In this document: one piece after another, positions 40,559 through 48,407 of the stretch
Layout of the letters: the number at the start of each line of letters is the position of its first letter
Position numbering within the stretch: position 1 is the first letter of the stretch
Source of the DNA: BM003 sp963783695
Lineage (GTDB): Bacteria; Pseudomonadota; Gammaproteobacteria; Steroidobacterales; BM003
Direction: 5' to 3'
Assembly: GCA_963783695.1 (NCBI GenBank)
Contig: CAWAOM010000007.1
Location: forward strand, 1-64,000
Length of the DNA: 64,000 bases
Position numbers and translations under genes: made by a program
The notes under the pieces: generated by a model
Told to the model about the DNA's origin: nothing
Seen by the model: only the letters and a program-made list of their open reading frames with translations
The model's database searches: none

Positions 40559-41050
40559 ATGAGCACTGACCAAACGGATCGCGCGATTCTGGCCGCTTTG
40601 CGAAAGGATGCGCGGTTGTCGAACAAGGCGTTGGCCGATTATGTCGGGCTCGCCCCATCGAGTGCGTTGCAGCGGGTGCGGCGCTTGCAGCAAGCTGGCC
40701 TGCTGGGAGCCGCCCATGCGGAAATCGACTTTGCCGCAATGGGCTTCGGCCTGCAGGCGATGGTGTCGGTCAGGCTGGAGCGCCATTCGCGGCGGGCGGT
40801 GGAGGCTTTTCGTGACTATGTTCTCGATCTCGATGAAGTGATGTCGGTCTACCATGTCGCGGGCGCCACTGATTTCCTGGTTCATGTGCTTGCCCGCGAC
40901 TCAGACCATCTGCGCGACATCGCGCTCGAGGCCTTTACCAGTCGTGCCGAGGTCGCGCACATCGAGACAAGCATCATTTTCGAATTACGCAGAAACTGGA
41001 CTCTGCCGGAGCGCCGTTCAGGCCGGGATGTCGATCCCGAGCCGGTCTGA
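40559..41050 (+). CDS. Lrp/AsnC-family transcriptional regulator, 163 aa
   Basis: N-terminal helix-turn-helix (TDRAILAALRKDARLSNKALADYVGLAPSS) and C-terminal RAM/ligand-binding domain (VMSVYHVAGATDFLVHVLARD). Such regulators sense amino acids and often control a divergent catabolic gene, here the PLP lyase. GGCGG precedes the ATG. It converges with and overlaps the P-loop protein gene by 33 bases. Confidence 0.93.
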   Translation: MSTDQTDRAILAALRKDARLSNKALADYVGLAPSSALQRVRRLQQAGLLGAAHAEIDFAAMGFGLQAMVSVRLERHSRRAVEAFRDYVLDLDEVMSVYHVAGATDFLVHVLARDSDHLRDIALEAFTSRAEVAHIETSIIFELRRNWTLPERRSGRDVDPEPV

Positions 41051-42037
41051 CAACAGCAGGCGCAGTGGTGACATGTTGCTGCGATCGGTCAGGTCCAGCG
41101 CATAGAGCCCGGTGAGGCGGCGCACCAGTGCGGTGGCGGCCGCGGTTGCGGTGGCCGGGCCGGCGACGAAATCCGGATGCAGGTTGAACGCCGTTTTTAC
41201 TCCGACGACAGCGTATGGGTCGGATGCGCACAGCACGGTACAGCGGATGCTGTCGCCGAGTTCGCGGATGGCGGTTTCACCGTTGTAGGGCTCTAGCGGA
41301 GAGGCGCCTGCCTCGGCCACCAGAACATCGAGTTCATAGTCGGCGATGATGCCAAGCAACTGCCGCAGTGCAGGACCGTATTGCTCCTCCGGACAAACGG
41401 TGGACGGCAGACCGACGTCAACAAAATCGAAGATCTCGGCTGCCCCGGCATCGAGAAAACTCAGTACGTCACGGTAGCGGCTCGCCCCGGTCAGCTTGGC
41501 TCCTCCAACCCGCAGCCCGGCACGGGCCAGTTCGTGAATGAGGATACGGCCGGTCGTGGTCTTGCCGGCGGACATCGAGGTGCCGACGATGAGCACGACC
41601 GGGATTCGCAGAACCGCGCCGCTGCCGGAGCGGGTAAATTGCAGCATCGTCAGCTTGCCGCCCTCGCGCATTACATGACCGCGGTAGCGCAGTTCGATCC
41701 AGTCGGGCATGAACGGGGACCTCGATGTCGCCTTGCCAAAAAGGCCCGCCCCGGTCAGTGCCTGCATGCGCAGGTCGGTATCGATCTGCTTCCAGTCGCC
41801 GACACCCTCGAGCGTTGCGGCGCGCTCGCCGAATGCACCGACCAGCAGGTCGCCCTTCATGTTCAGGATCATCCGCCCCGAATCGAGTTCGGTTTCGTAG
41901 CGCGGAGTGGTCAGAATCTCGCCGACGATGAAGTCTCCGGATTGCCACTGGCTGCGCGGTAGCAGATCGACATCGAACGAGACGCTGTCGAGATCCGAGT
42001 TGCGGGTAACCGAAGTAAGAAAGAAGCGCTCTTTCAT
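41018..42037 (-). CDS. P-loop protein, possibly DUF1611/dethiobiotin-synthetase-like, 339 aa
   Basis: About 145 N-terminal residues of unknown fold, then a nucleotide-binding half: Walker A GTSMSAGKTTTGR (about 152-164), TGASRYRDVLSFLDAGAAEI, LVAEAGASPLEPYNGE. The pattern resembles DUF1611_C and the BioD/CobB superfamily, which activate carboxylates or amides with ATP. It overlaps the M20 peptidase gene by four bases (ATGA), so both act together, perhaps on an N-acyl or peptide-like amino acid derivative. Substrate unknown. Confidence 0.72.
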   Translation of the reverse strand: MKERFFLTSVTRNSDLDSVSFDVDLLPRSQWQSGDFIVGEILTTPRYETELDSGRMILNMKGDLLVGAFGERAATLEGVGDWKQIDTDLRMQALTGAGLFGKATSRSPFMPDWIELRYRGHVMREGGKLTMLQFTRSGSGAVLRIPVVLIVGTSMSAGKTTTGRILIHELARAGLRVGGAKLTGASRYRDVLSFLDAGAAEIFDFVDVGLPSTVCPEEQYGPALRQLLGIIADYELDVLVAEAGASPLEPYNGETAIRELGDSIRCTVLCASDPYAVVGVKTAFNLHPDFVAGPATATAAATALVRRLTGLYALDLTDRSNMSPLRLLLSDRLGIDIPA

Positions 42038-43209
42038 CGGCCGGTCCTGGCTGTGTCTTGCCGCGGCGCCAGCAGCAGCATGGCCAGTAATGCCGTCCGC
42101 TCGAGAGTTTGCGCGACATAGAGCTGTTCGTGCACCGCATGGGCGCCATCGCCGACCGGACCCAGCCCGTCGAGCGTCGCCGTGTACTGGCTTGTGGTGT
42201 TGCCGTCGGAGCCGCCCCCGGCAATGCCTTGTTGCAGGTCGAGATCCAGTTCGGTGGCGTAGTTCCTGGCAAGGCGCCACAAGGCCTGGTTACGCGGTGT
42301 AGGTTCAAGCGCGGGGCGCCCGATTCCGCCATCGGTTTCCAGTTGCACACCGGGGGTGGCCGGTTGCAGACCATGAATCGCAGCGCTGACTCGCTCGGCA
42401 TCCGCTTGACTGCGGACCCTGACATCGACCACGGCAGTGCTTTTCGGTGCGATGACGTTGGGGCGCAGACCGCCGTCGATCGTGCCGACGTTCACGGTGA
42501 TTCCGCGTTCCGGGTCGTTCAATGCGAACAGGCTCTGGATCACGTGCGAAAGCTCGAGGATCGCGCTGGCACCGGCTTCCGGATCGAGCCCGGCATGTGC
42601 GGCGCGGCCGTGCACGGTGACGGTGAACCGGCCGATGCCTTTTCTTGCGGTCTTCAGATAGCCCTCCGGCCCGAGTGACGGCTCGAGGACGAAAACCCGT
42701 TCGCAGGCGCGTGCCAGTCGCCGGATGTGGCGGGTCGATTCGCGGCTGCCGATTTCTTCGTCGGAATTGAGAAAAACAACGGGTGTCAGCATCGGCCGGA
42801 GATCGAATTCTCGGATAGCGCGCAACGCAAAAAGCATTTGCGCGATGCCGCCCTTCATATCGTAAACACCCGGTCCGTGCACCACGTCCTGTTGGCGCTG
42901 GTACGGCATCGTTGTCAGCGTGCCCTTCGGCCATACCGTGTCGCAATGGCCGAGCATCAGCTGGCAGGCGTTACCGCGTCGACGGCCGCGCGGGCGTGCA
43001 TACAGATGACCGCCGCTATTGTGCCCGGCCAGCACGACGCAATCGAATCCGAGGTCGTCGAACAGCGGCATCAGGAACTCGCGTAAGGGTCTCTGGCTCG
43101 CCGCATCCGATGACGGCGATTCGAGGCTCGCCATGGCTTCGATAGTGCCGAGCATCTCGGCTTCACTGTTGTTCAGGTAAGCGAGAATTTCCTTGCCGGC
43201 AGGCCGCAT
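42034..43209 (-). CDS. M20-family metallopeptidase (CPG2-like), 391 aa
   Basis: Zinc peptidase of the M20 clan: MLGHCDTVWP and GPGVYDMKGG supply the first metal ligands and catalytic Asp, SDEEIGS the catalytic and bridging glutamates, and GGGSDGNTTSQ plus HAVHEQLYV the C-terminal part. Insert dimerisation domain with KGIGRFTVTVHGRAAHAG. No signal peptide, so cytoplasmic. Relatives include glutamate carboxypeptidase and N-acyl amino acid deacylases. Coupled to the P-loop gene downstream. Confidence 0.9.
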   Translation of the reverse strand: MRPAGKEILAYLNNSEAEMLGTIEAMASLESPSSDAASQRPLREFLMPLFDDLGFDCVVLAGHNSGGHLYARPRGRRRGNACQLMLGHCDTVWPKGTLTTMPYQRQQDVVHGPGVYDMKGGIAQMLFALRAIREFDLRPMLTPVVFLNSDEEIGSRESTRHIRRLARACERVFVLEPSLGPEGYLKTARKGIGRFTVTVHGRAAHAGLDPEAGASAILELSHVIQSLFALNDPERGITVNVGTIDGGLRPNVIAPKSTAVVDVRVRSQADAERVSAAIHGLQPATPGVQLETDGGIGRPALEPTPRNQALWRLARNYATELDLDLQQGIAGGGSDGNTTSQYTATLDGLGPVGDGAHAVHEQLYVAQTLERTALLAMLLLAPRQDTARTGR

Positions 43210-43220
43210 GTCCGGGTCCC

Positions 43221-43829
43221 CTATTTTTTCATACCCTCTGCGAACGGAAAGCTGTAGGTCTTACCTATCTGCGCCCAGCGCCCCGGTTGCAGGTAGGCGA
43301 GCAAGGGTGTCGTGGCCAGTATTTCCTGATCGTCTTTCTCACTGTCGCGCACGCTGTCGGTGGCCCCGTAGGCCGCGACGATCTGGCCGACGATCAGGCT
43401 GTTCTCGCCGAAGTCATCGACAATTCGGTGCAGCCTGCACTCGAGCGCGATAACCGCTCCCTCCACCAGGTAGCCCGAGACTTGCCGGGCCGGAAACGTA
43501 GTTACCGCCCCGAGCCCGCGCTTGATATCGTCTTCGTCTCTCGGGGTAGCCGAAAGGCTGGTTCCCACGAGCTGGGCAGGGCGCGGGAAACTTATTGTGA
43601 AAACCCGGTCGCGCTGAGCATTCTGGTAAGTCCGGTGACGAGGTGTGCAGACAAAACCGATGAAGTTCTGCCAGCCCATCGGCATGACCATATGTTTGGG
43701 CGCGAGATCGACGCGACCGTCGGCCTCGACTGTGCCGACCAGTACCAATGGAGCAACCATAAAGAAACGGTCCCAGATCGGCAGACTGGTATCGAGTTCG
43801 ATGAGATCGGCGGGTAATTGCCCGGGCAT
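43221..43829 (-). CDS. Flavin reductase-like (FMN-binding split barrel) protein, 202 aa
   Basis: DIM6/NTAB-type FMN-binding domain: VAPLVLVGTVEADGRVDLAPKHM, GFVCTPRHRTYQNAQRDRVFTISFP, and a following FPARQVSGYLVEGAVIALECRLHRI. GGAGGG lies six bases before the ATG. Eleven bases separate it from the M20 gene, so it is probably the first gene of this three-gene unit. Could be a flavin reductase or a hydroxylase partner; no oxygenase gene is nearby. Confidence 0.85.
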   Translation of the reverse strand: MPGQLPADLIELDTSLPIWDRFFMVAPLVLVGTVEADGRVDLAPKHMVMPMGWQNFIGFVCTPRHRTYQNAQRDRVFTISFPRPAQLVGTSLSATPRDEDDIKRGLGAVTTFPARQVSGYLVEGAVIALECRLHRIVDDFGENSLIVGQIVAAYGATDSVRDSEKDDQEILATTPLLAYLQPGRWAQIGKTYSFPFAEGMKK

Positions 43830-44020
43830 CTGCAGCCCTCCGCTAGCGAAAGCCCGCGCCGTGTCACGCCGGACCCGGCGCTACCGCTATTACAGCATGC
43901 GCGGTGGCGCAGGCTGAATCAGTAGTTACCGCTACCGGGCACGGAGTCGGGCAGTTGCAGGGTGCCGACAGGTATAATCTCGTGCACGAATCGACGGTAC
44001 TTTCCGCAGAGATCCCGGAC

Positions 44021-44338
44021 ATGACTGAAACGACCAACGAACGATTTGACAGCTTTCGCGATTTCTATCCCTTCTATCTGGGCGAACATAGCGACAGGAC
44101 CTGCCGGCGCCTGCATTTTGTCGGGACCGCGCTGGTGATCGGCATTCTCGCCTATGCGCTGGTCTCCCGGGCCTATGCAGTCCTCTGGCTGGTCCCGTTA
44201 TGCGGTTACGGATTTGCCTGGGTCGGGCATTTCGTCTTCGAAAAAAACCGTCCTGCTACGTTTCGTCATCCGCTGTACAGCCTGATCGGGGACTTCGCGA
44301 TGTTTCGCGACATGCTCACCGGAAAGATCCGTTTCTGA
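44021..44338 (+). CDS. Mpo1/DUF962-like membrane protein, 105 aa
   Basis: FRDFYPFYLGEHSDRTCRRLHFVGTALVIG and the following GYGFAWVGHFVFEKNRPATFRHPLYSLIGDFAMF are the DUF962 (YGL010w/Mpo1) signature, with conserved histidines HxxxxxxxxH and HFVFEKNRPATFRHP. The yeast relative is an iron-dependent dioxygenase of 2-hydroxy fatty acids. Two or three short membrane segments. Start ATG 44021. Confidence 0.88.
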   Translation: MTETTNERFDSFRDFYPFYLGEHSDRTCRRLHFVGTALVIGILAYALVSRAYAVLWLVPLCGYGFAWVGHFVFEKNRPATFRHPLYSLIGDFAMFRDMLTGKIRF

Positions 44339-44745
44339 GAACGTGGGCGCGGCACAGGCCGCGCCCGCCGGTTTCGCTATGCGGCATTTTCCGTGTTGTA
44401 TGGCGGCCGCGGTATCGCCGCCTCCCGGGGGGGGTCTCGCGGGCGCTTCAAGCATGATCATCGGCGCGTTTTTTGCCGCGGCGTTTGCGCGGAAATTTCG
44501 CAATTTTTCCGGATGCGACATTCGCCAACCGAATTCACGTTACAATCCGCAGCCAACGGGTTGAAAGAGTCTTCCTGTTGAGCACAAATACTTATTGCGC
44601 TGGAGTCGCAGTGTTGCTGACATGCTCCTTGCTGGTGGACCGGCAGTGTGACCCTGGTGCGGCGACTTTGTCGCACATCTTCCCCAAATTGACTTGCCGC
44701 GCAGGAGCGCGGCGGTTCTGTTTTACTAATGGTAAGGAAATCATC
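44339..44745. other. Intergenic region with hairpin before the DUF2860 gene
   Basis: A nine-base stem GGGCGCGGC / GCCGCGCCC with loop ACAG (44345-44366) starts just after the stop of the Mpo1-like gene and may act as a weak terminator, though no T run follows. A TACAAT around 44540 could be a -10 element for the DUF2860 gene. I see no gene in the rest; an upstream extension of the DUF2860 frame is not protein-like. Confidence 0.45.
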
Positions 44746-45768
44746 ATGAATAAAGTCTCGCGTTTGCTTTTCGGGGGCGTGCTGGCACTGGCCGTTAGCA
44801 GTGCCTGGGCCTTCGATCCGATTCCCAAGGAAAGTGGATTTTCCGGCCGGGTGATTCTCGGCGGCGGCTATGTCGTCGGCGAAAACAATCTCGTCAAGGG
44901 TAATGCGTTTGTCGATATCGGCAGCGACCGGGTGGACAACCTGTTCGACAGCCCGGACGACGAAAGTAACCCGATGCCGGTCGTCAGCGGCCAGCTGCAA
45001 TACACGTTTGCATCGACCCAGACCCAGCTGTTCGTCGGTCAGGATATCGAAGACCTGGTCCGGTTCGATTTCTCAACTGCGTTGGGTGTGCGCCAGGGCA
45101 CGAAAAACCTGGGCCGTTTCTCGCTGGCCGTGCTGACCTCGGGCGTGGTTACCGAGGTGTGGGAAGATCCCTACGTGGCGGGTGTCGATCGCGACAGCAC
45201 CGATCGCGATGTGAGCGGAATCCGTTTTCAATGGTATGGCATTTTCAACAGCAACTTTTTCCTGAAATCGTCGTTCCGAGAGGCGGATGTCGACAAGGAT
45301 CGTGCCGGCCAGCAGGGTGGTCTCGGCCTGACCCAGGACGAAATAGACCTGCTGCAGCGCGACTCGGATATCACCGCGGTTCGGGTCGGCTACCTGTGGA
45401 AATTCTCCGATAAGAGATTCCTGGTGCCGGAGGTCGGCTATGTCGATGACGATGCGGACGGAGGCGCGTTCCAGAATGAGCGTTACAGCGCCCAGCTCTC
45501 ATACACGTCGCTGGGCCCGAAATGGAGCTACGTCGTGTCCGGTGGCTATATCAGTTCCGACTTTGAGGACGATAACCCAATCTACGACGAAGCGGCTGAT
45601 TCCGATACCTGGTTCGGCGGACTGTCGGTGTTTTACAAGCTGAATACCCGGAGCAAGCGTTGGTCGCTGGTAGGGCAGCTGAGCTACGGCGACGAGGATT
45701 CCGACATCGACTTCCATGACTCCTCGTTGTTCATGGGCAGCATCGGCGCGATGTATGTGTTTGACTAG
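44746..45768 (+). CDS. DUF2860-like outer-membrane beta-barrel protein, 340 aa
   Basis: Signal peptide (KVSRLLFGGVLALAVSSAWAF), then PIPKESGFSGRVILGGGY and GNAFVDIGSDRVDNLFDSPDDES typical of DUF2860, followed by amphipathic strands every 10-15 residues and a C-terminal aromatic-rich strand ending AMYVFD, consistent with BAM recognition. AAGGAAA precedes the ATG at 44746. Function unknown; possibly a porin-like or channel protein. Confidence 0.83.
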   Translation: MNKVSRLLFGGVLALAVSSAWAFDPIPKESGFSGRVILGGGYVVGENNLVKGNAFVDIGSDRVDNLFDSPDDESNPMPVVSGQLQYTFASTQTQLFVGQDIEDLVRFDFSTALGVRQGTKNLGRFSLAVLTSGVVTEVWEDPYVAGVDRDSTDRDVSGIRFQWYGIFNSNFFLKSSFREADVDKDRAGQQGGLGLTQDEIDLLQRDSDITAVRVGYLWKFSDKRFLVPEVGYVDDDADGGAFQNERYSAQLSYTSLGPKWSYVVSGGYISSDFEDDNPIYDEAADSDTWFGGLSVFYKLNTRSKRWSLVGQLSYGDEDSDIDFHDSSLFMGSIGAMYVFD

Positions 45769-45808
45769 CGGTGCCGGCCAGGTGCCCGGTATCGTATAGC
45801 TCGACATG

Positions 45809-45830
45809 CGGCCGGCTTTTTAGCCGGCCG
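45809..45830 (+). terminator. Hairpin after the DUF2860 gene, possible terminator
   Basis: Nine-base stem CGGCCGGCT / AGCCGGCCG with a TTTT loop, then TTTCGT. The T run is short, so termination would be partial. It lies about 40 bases after the stop codon. Confidence 0.5.
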
Positions 45831-45858
45831 TTTCGTATCGCAACGGTGACGGGCAGCA

Positions 45859-46476
45859 ATGACAAAGAAATTGATCAGCGCGGCCGATTCGCCGGCGGAG
45901 ATTGGCCGCCTGGCCTGGCGCCTTCTGGCCGAAGGCGTCGAGCGGGCGCAAAGCCCCTGGCATACCGCCGTGCTGGGTACGGTCTGGGAGGGGCAGCCCT
46001 GTCTGCGCACTGTCGTGCTGAGAAGGACGATAGCCGAACGCCGCCTGCTTTTCTGCCATACCGACCGGCGCAGCCCCAAGGCAGGGCAAATTGACGCCGC
46101 GGCCGGACTGGCCTGGTTGTTCTACGACCCGGTCCGCAAGTTGCAACTGCGAGTGTCGGGGCCGGGCCGGGTGCTCGACGATGACGATCCGTTGACGGCG
46201 CAGCAGTGGGAAAGGAGCCGGATTGGCAGCCGTCGCTGTTACCTGGCGCCGCTCGCGCCCGGAACGCCGAGCGATGGACCTGAGTCCGGATTGCCGCCTG
46301 CTCCACTCAATGACAGCATGACGCCGCAGCAAAGCGAGGCAGGGCGGGCTAATTTTGCGGTTGTCGCCGGCGAGGCCGCCACGATGGATATATTGCAACT
46401 CGGCGCGCGTGGCCATTTGCGGGTTCAGTTGCGCTGGATCGGGGGTGGCAACGAAGCGGGCTGGGTAGCCCCCTAG
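45859..46476 (+). CDS. Pyridoxamine 5'-phosphate oxidase-family protein, 205 aa
   Basis: FMN-binding split-barrel protein: SPWHTAVLGTVWEGQPCLRTVVLRR and FCHTDRRSPKAGQID, as in Alr4036/PNPOx-like proteins. The true PdxH C-terminal substrate motifs are not evident, so pyridoxine-phosphate oxidase activity is unsure. No strong Shine-Dalgarno before ATG 45859. It lies on the same strand before gshA but is separated by 123 bases. Confidence 0.82.
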   Translation: MTKKLISAADSPAEIGRLAWRLLAEGVERAQSPWHTAVLGTVWEGQPCLRTVVLRRTIAERRLLFCHTDRRSPKAGQIDAAAGLAWLFYDPVRKLQLRVSGPGRVLDDDDPLTAQQWERSRIGSRRCYLAPLAPGTPSDGPESGLPPAPLNDSMTPQQSEAGRANFAVVAGEAATMDILQLGARGHLRVQLRWIGGGNEAGWVAP

Positions 46477-46599
46477 ACCGGCAGAGTCGCCTTTGGCGGT
46501 GATAGAATCGCGCCCTTGTTGCAACACGGATCACGTGCCGTCGACCACGCAGAAGGTTGCGAACGGCCGGTATTTTCTCGATGACCCCGGAGGTGTGAT

Positions 46600-48168
46600 T
46601 TGGGTAGGCTTCTCGAAAAGCGCCTGGCGTCGCTGGCAGCACAGCTGGACCGTTGCGGTCTGGGCGGAGGGCTGAAGGGTATCGAGAAGGAAAGTCTGCG
46701 GATTACGCCGGATGGCCGGATTGCGGATACGCCGCATCCGATAGCGCTTGGCTCGGCGCTGGCCAATTCCTACATCACGACCGACTTTTCCGAAGCGCTG
46801 GTCGAACTGGTCACGCCGCCGCGGGCGGAAACCTCGGCGGCGCTTGGTTTTCTCGATGACGTCCATCGCTTTGTATATTCGAATATCGGCGACGAGTTGC
46901 TGTGGGCGACAAGCATGCCCTGCGCGGTCCAGGGCGAGAGCAGCGTGCCGATCGCGCAGTACGGCCCGTCCAATGTCGGCAAAATGAAAAACGTATATCG
47001 GCGCGGACTCAGTTACCGCTACGGCCGCGTGATGCAGGCGATCGCCGGAGTGCATTTCAACTACTCTTTGCCCGAGGGGTTCTGGCCGGTTTACCAGCAG
47101 ATACGCGGAGATCGGCGCAGTTCGCAGGAGTTTGTCGACGCATCCTATTTTGCGCTGTTGCGAAATTTTCATCGTTTTGGCTGGCTTACTTTGTACTTGT
47201 TCGGCGCATCGCCGGCCTTGTGCAAGTCATTTCTGTGTGGGCGTGCAACCGATCTCGACGAGTTCGACGCCTATACCTCGTATGCCCCGTATGCCACATC
47301 GCTGCGGATGAGCGATCTCGGTTACAAGAACAAGAGCCAGGCTGCGGTCGGGTTGTCTGTTAATCGTCTCGACGAGTACATCAGCGGGCTGAAACACGCG
47401 GTCAGCACGCCGTTTCCCGCGTACGAGAAGATCGGGGTCCGGGTGGACGGAGAGTATCGTCAGCTCAATACAAACCTGCTTCAGATCGAGAACGAGTATT
47501 ACAGCCTGATCCGGCCAAAACGGGTTGCCAACAGCGGCGAGCGGCCGACCCAGGCATTGATGCGCGGCGGCGTCCAGTACGTCGAAGTGCGGGCGCTCGA
47601 TGTCAGTGCGTGCGACGCCAACGGTGTGTCCGCGGCGCAACTGCGATTCCTCGAAGCCTTTCTGATTTATTGCCTGCTTGCCGACAGCCCGCAGATTGAT
47701 GCTGTCGAGCTGGAACAAACCGAGCAGAGCCAGCTTGCGGTGGCGCGAAACGGGCGCGACCCGGCGCTCGAGCTGATTCGTGGGGATGACGCGATAGGCC
47801 TGAAGACCTGGGCCGGTGAGATTCTTGAGGACATGACAGGCGTTTGCGAACTGCTCGACCGCGGGCGCAGCGACGGCGCCTATCGGCAGGCACTGGCCTC
47901 ACAGGAAGAGAAAGTCGCCGATCCGGAACGGACACCATCGGCGATGATCCTCGAGTCGATGCGCGCTAATGGCGAGCCCTTTTTTACCTTCGCGATGCGT
48001 ATGTCGCGCCACCATCGCGAGCAATTTGTTGGCGCCGGACCGCTGCCGCCGCCGCGCCACGATCTGCTGCTACGGGAAGTCGCGACTTCGCTGGAAAAGC
48101 AACGCGAAATTGAGGCCGCGGACCGAATCTCTTTTGAGAGTTATCTCGAATCCTATTTCGACAGTTAG
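46600..48168 (+). CDS. gshA: Glutamate-cysteine ligase, 522 aa
   Basis: First enzyme of glutathione synthesis, proteobacterial class I (E. coli 518 aa). GGLKGIEKESLRITPDGRIA, ITTDFSEALVELVTPP and YVEVRALDVSACDANG are diagnostic. The start appears to be TTG at 46600: GGAGG lies six bases upstream and the next ATG would remove conserved sequence. A rare start codon suggests modest translation. gshB is not in the window. Confidence 0.96.
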   Translation: MGRLLEKRLASLAAQLDRCGLGGGLKGIEKESLRITPDGRIADTPHPIALGSALANSYITTDFSEALVELVTPPRAETSAALGFLDDVHRFVYSNIGDELLWATSMPCAVQGESSVPIAQYGPSNVGKMKNVYRRGLSYRYGRVMQAIAGVHFNYSLPEGFWPVYQQIRGDRRSSQEFVDASYFALLRNFHRFGWLTLYLFGASPALCKSFLCGRATDLDEFDAYTSYAPYATSLRMSDLGYKNKSQAAVGLSVNRLDEYISGLKHAVSTPFPAYEKIGVRVDGEYRQLNTNLLQIENEYYSLIRPKRVANSGERPTQALMRGGVQYVEVRALDVSACDANGVSAAQLRFLEAFLIYCLLADSPQIDAVELEQTEQSQLAVARNGRDPALELIRGDDAIGLKTWAGEILEDMTGVCELLDRGRSDGAYRQALASQEEKVADPERTPSAMILESMRANGEPFFTFAMRMSRHHREQFVGAGPLPPPRHDLLLREVATSLEKQREIEAADRISFESYLESYFDS

Positions 48169-48236
48169 GCTCGCGGTCACACAGATGTAATTTGGTGCTC
48201 TCAGGACAGGGCAGCCACGAGCCAGGGAGGCTGACA

Positions 48237-48407
48237 ATGACAAAAAGAGAAGAATATCGTCGGGCGCTCGCCAACAGTGGCCCGGGCGGCGCACCGCGAA
48301 CCGCAGCAGCCGTCACCGAACCGCGCGGCGGCTGGGATGCCTATGAAGTCTGGCGCGCCCGCATCCGCGACGAACGAGAGAAAGTCCGCAACACAGCGGG
48401 GAGTTAG
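48237..48407 (+). CDS. Small hypothetical protein, 56 aa
   Basis: ATG 48237 with GGGAGG seven to eight bases upstream, encoding a charged, soluble peptide (MTKREEYRRALANSGPGG, YEVWRARIRDEREKVRN). No membrane segment or known motif. It follows gshA by 68 bases and abuts the convergent RND gene end. The strong Shine-Dalgarno supports it being a gene. Confidence 0.5.
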   Translation: MTKREEYRRALANSGPGGAPRTAAAVTEPRGGWDAYEVWRARIRDEREKVRNTAGS

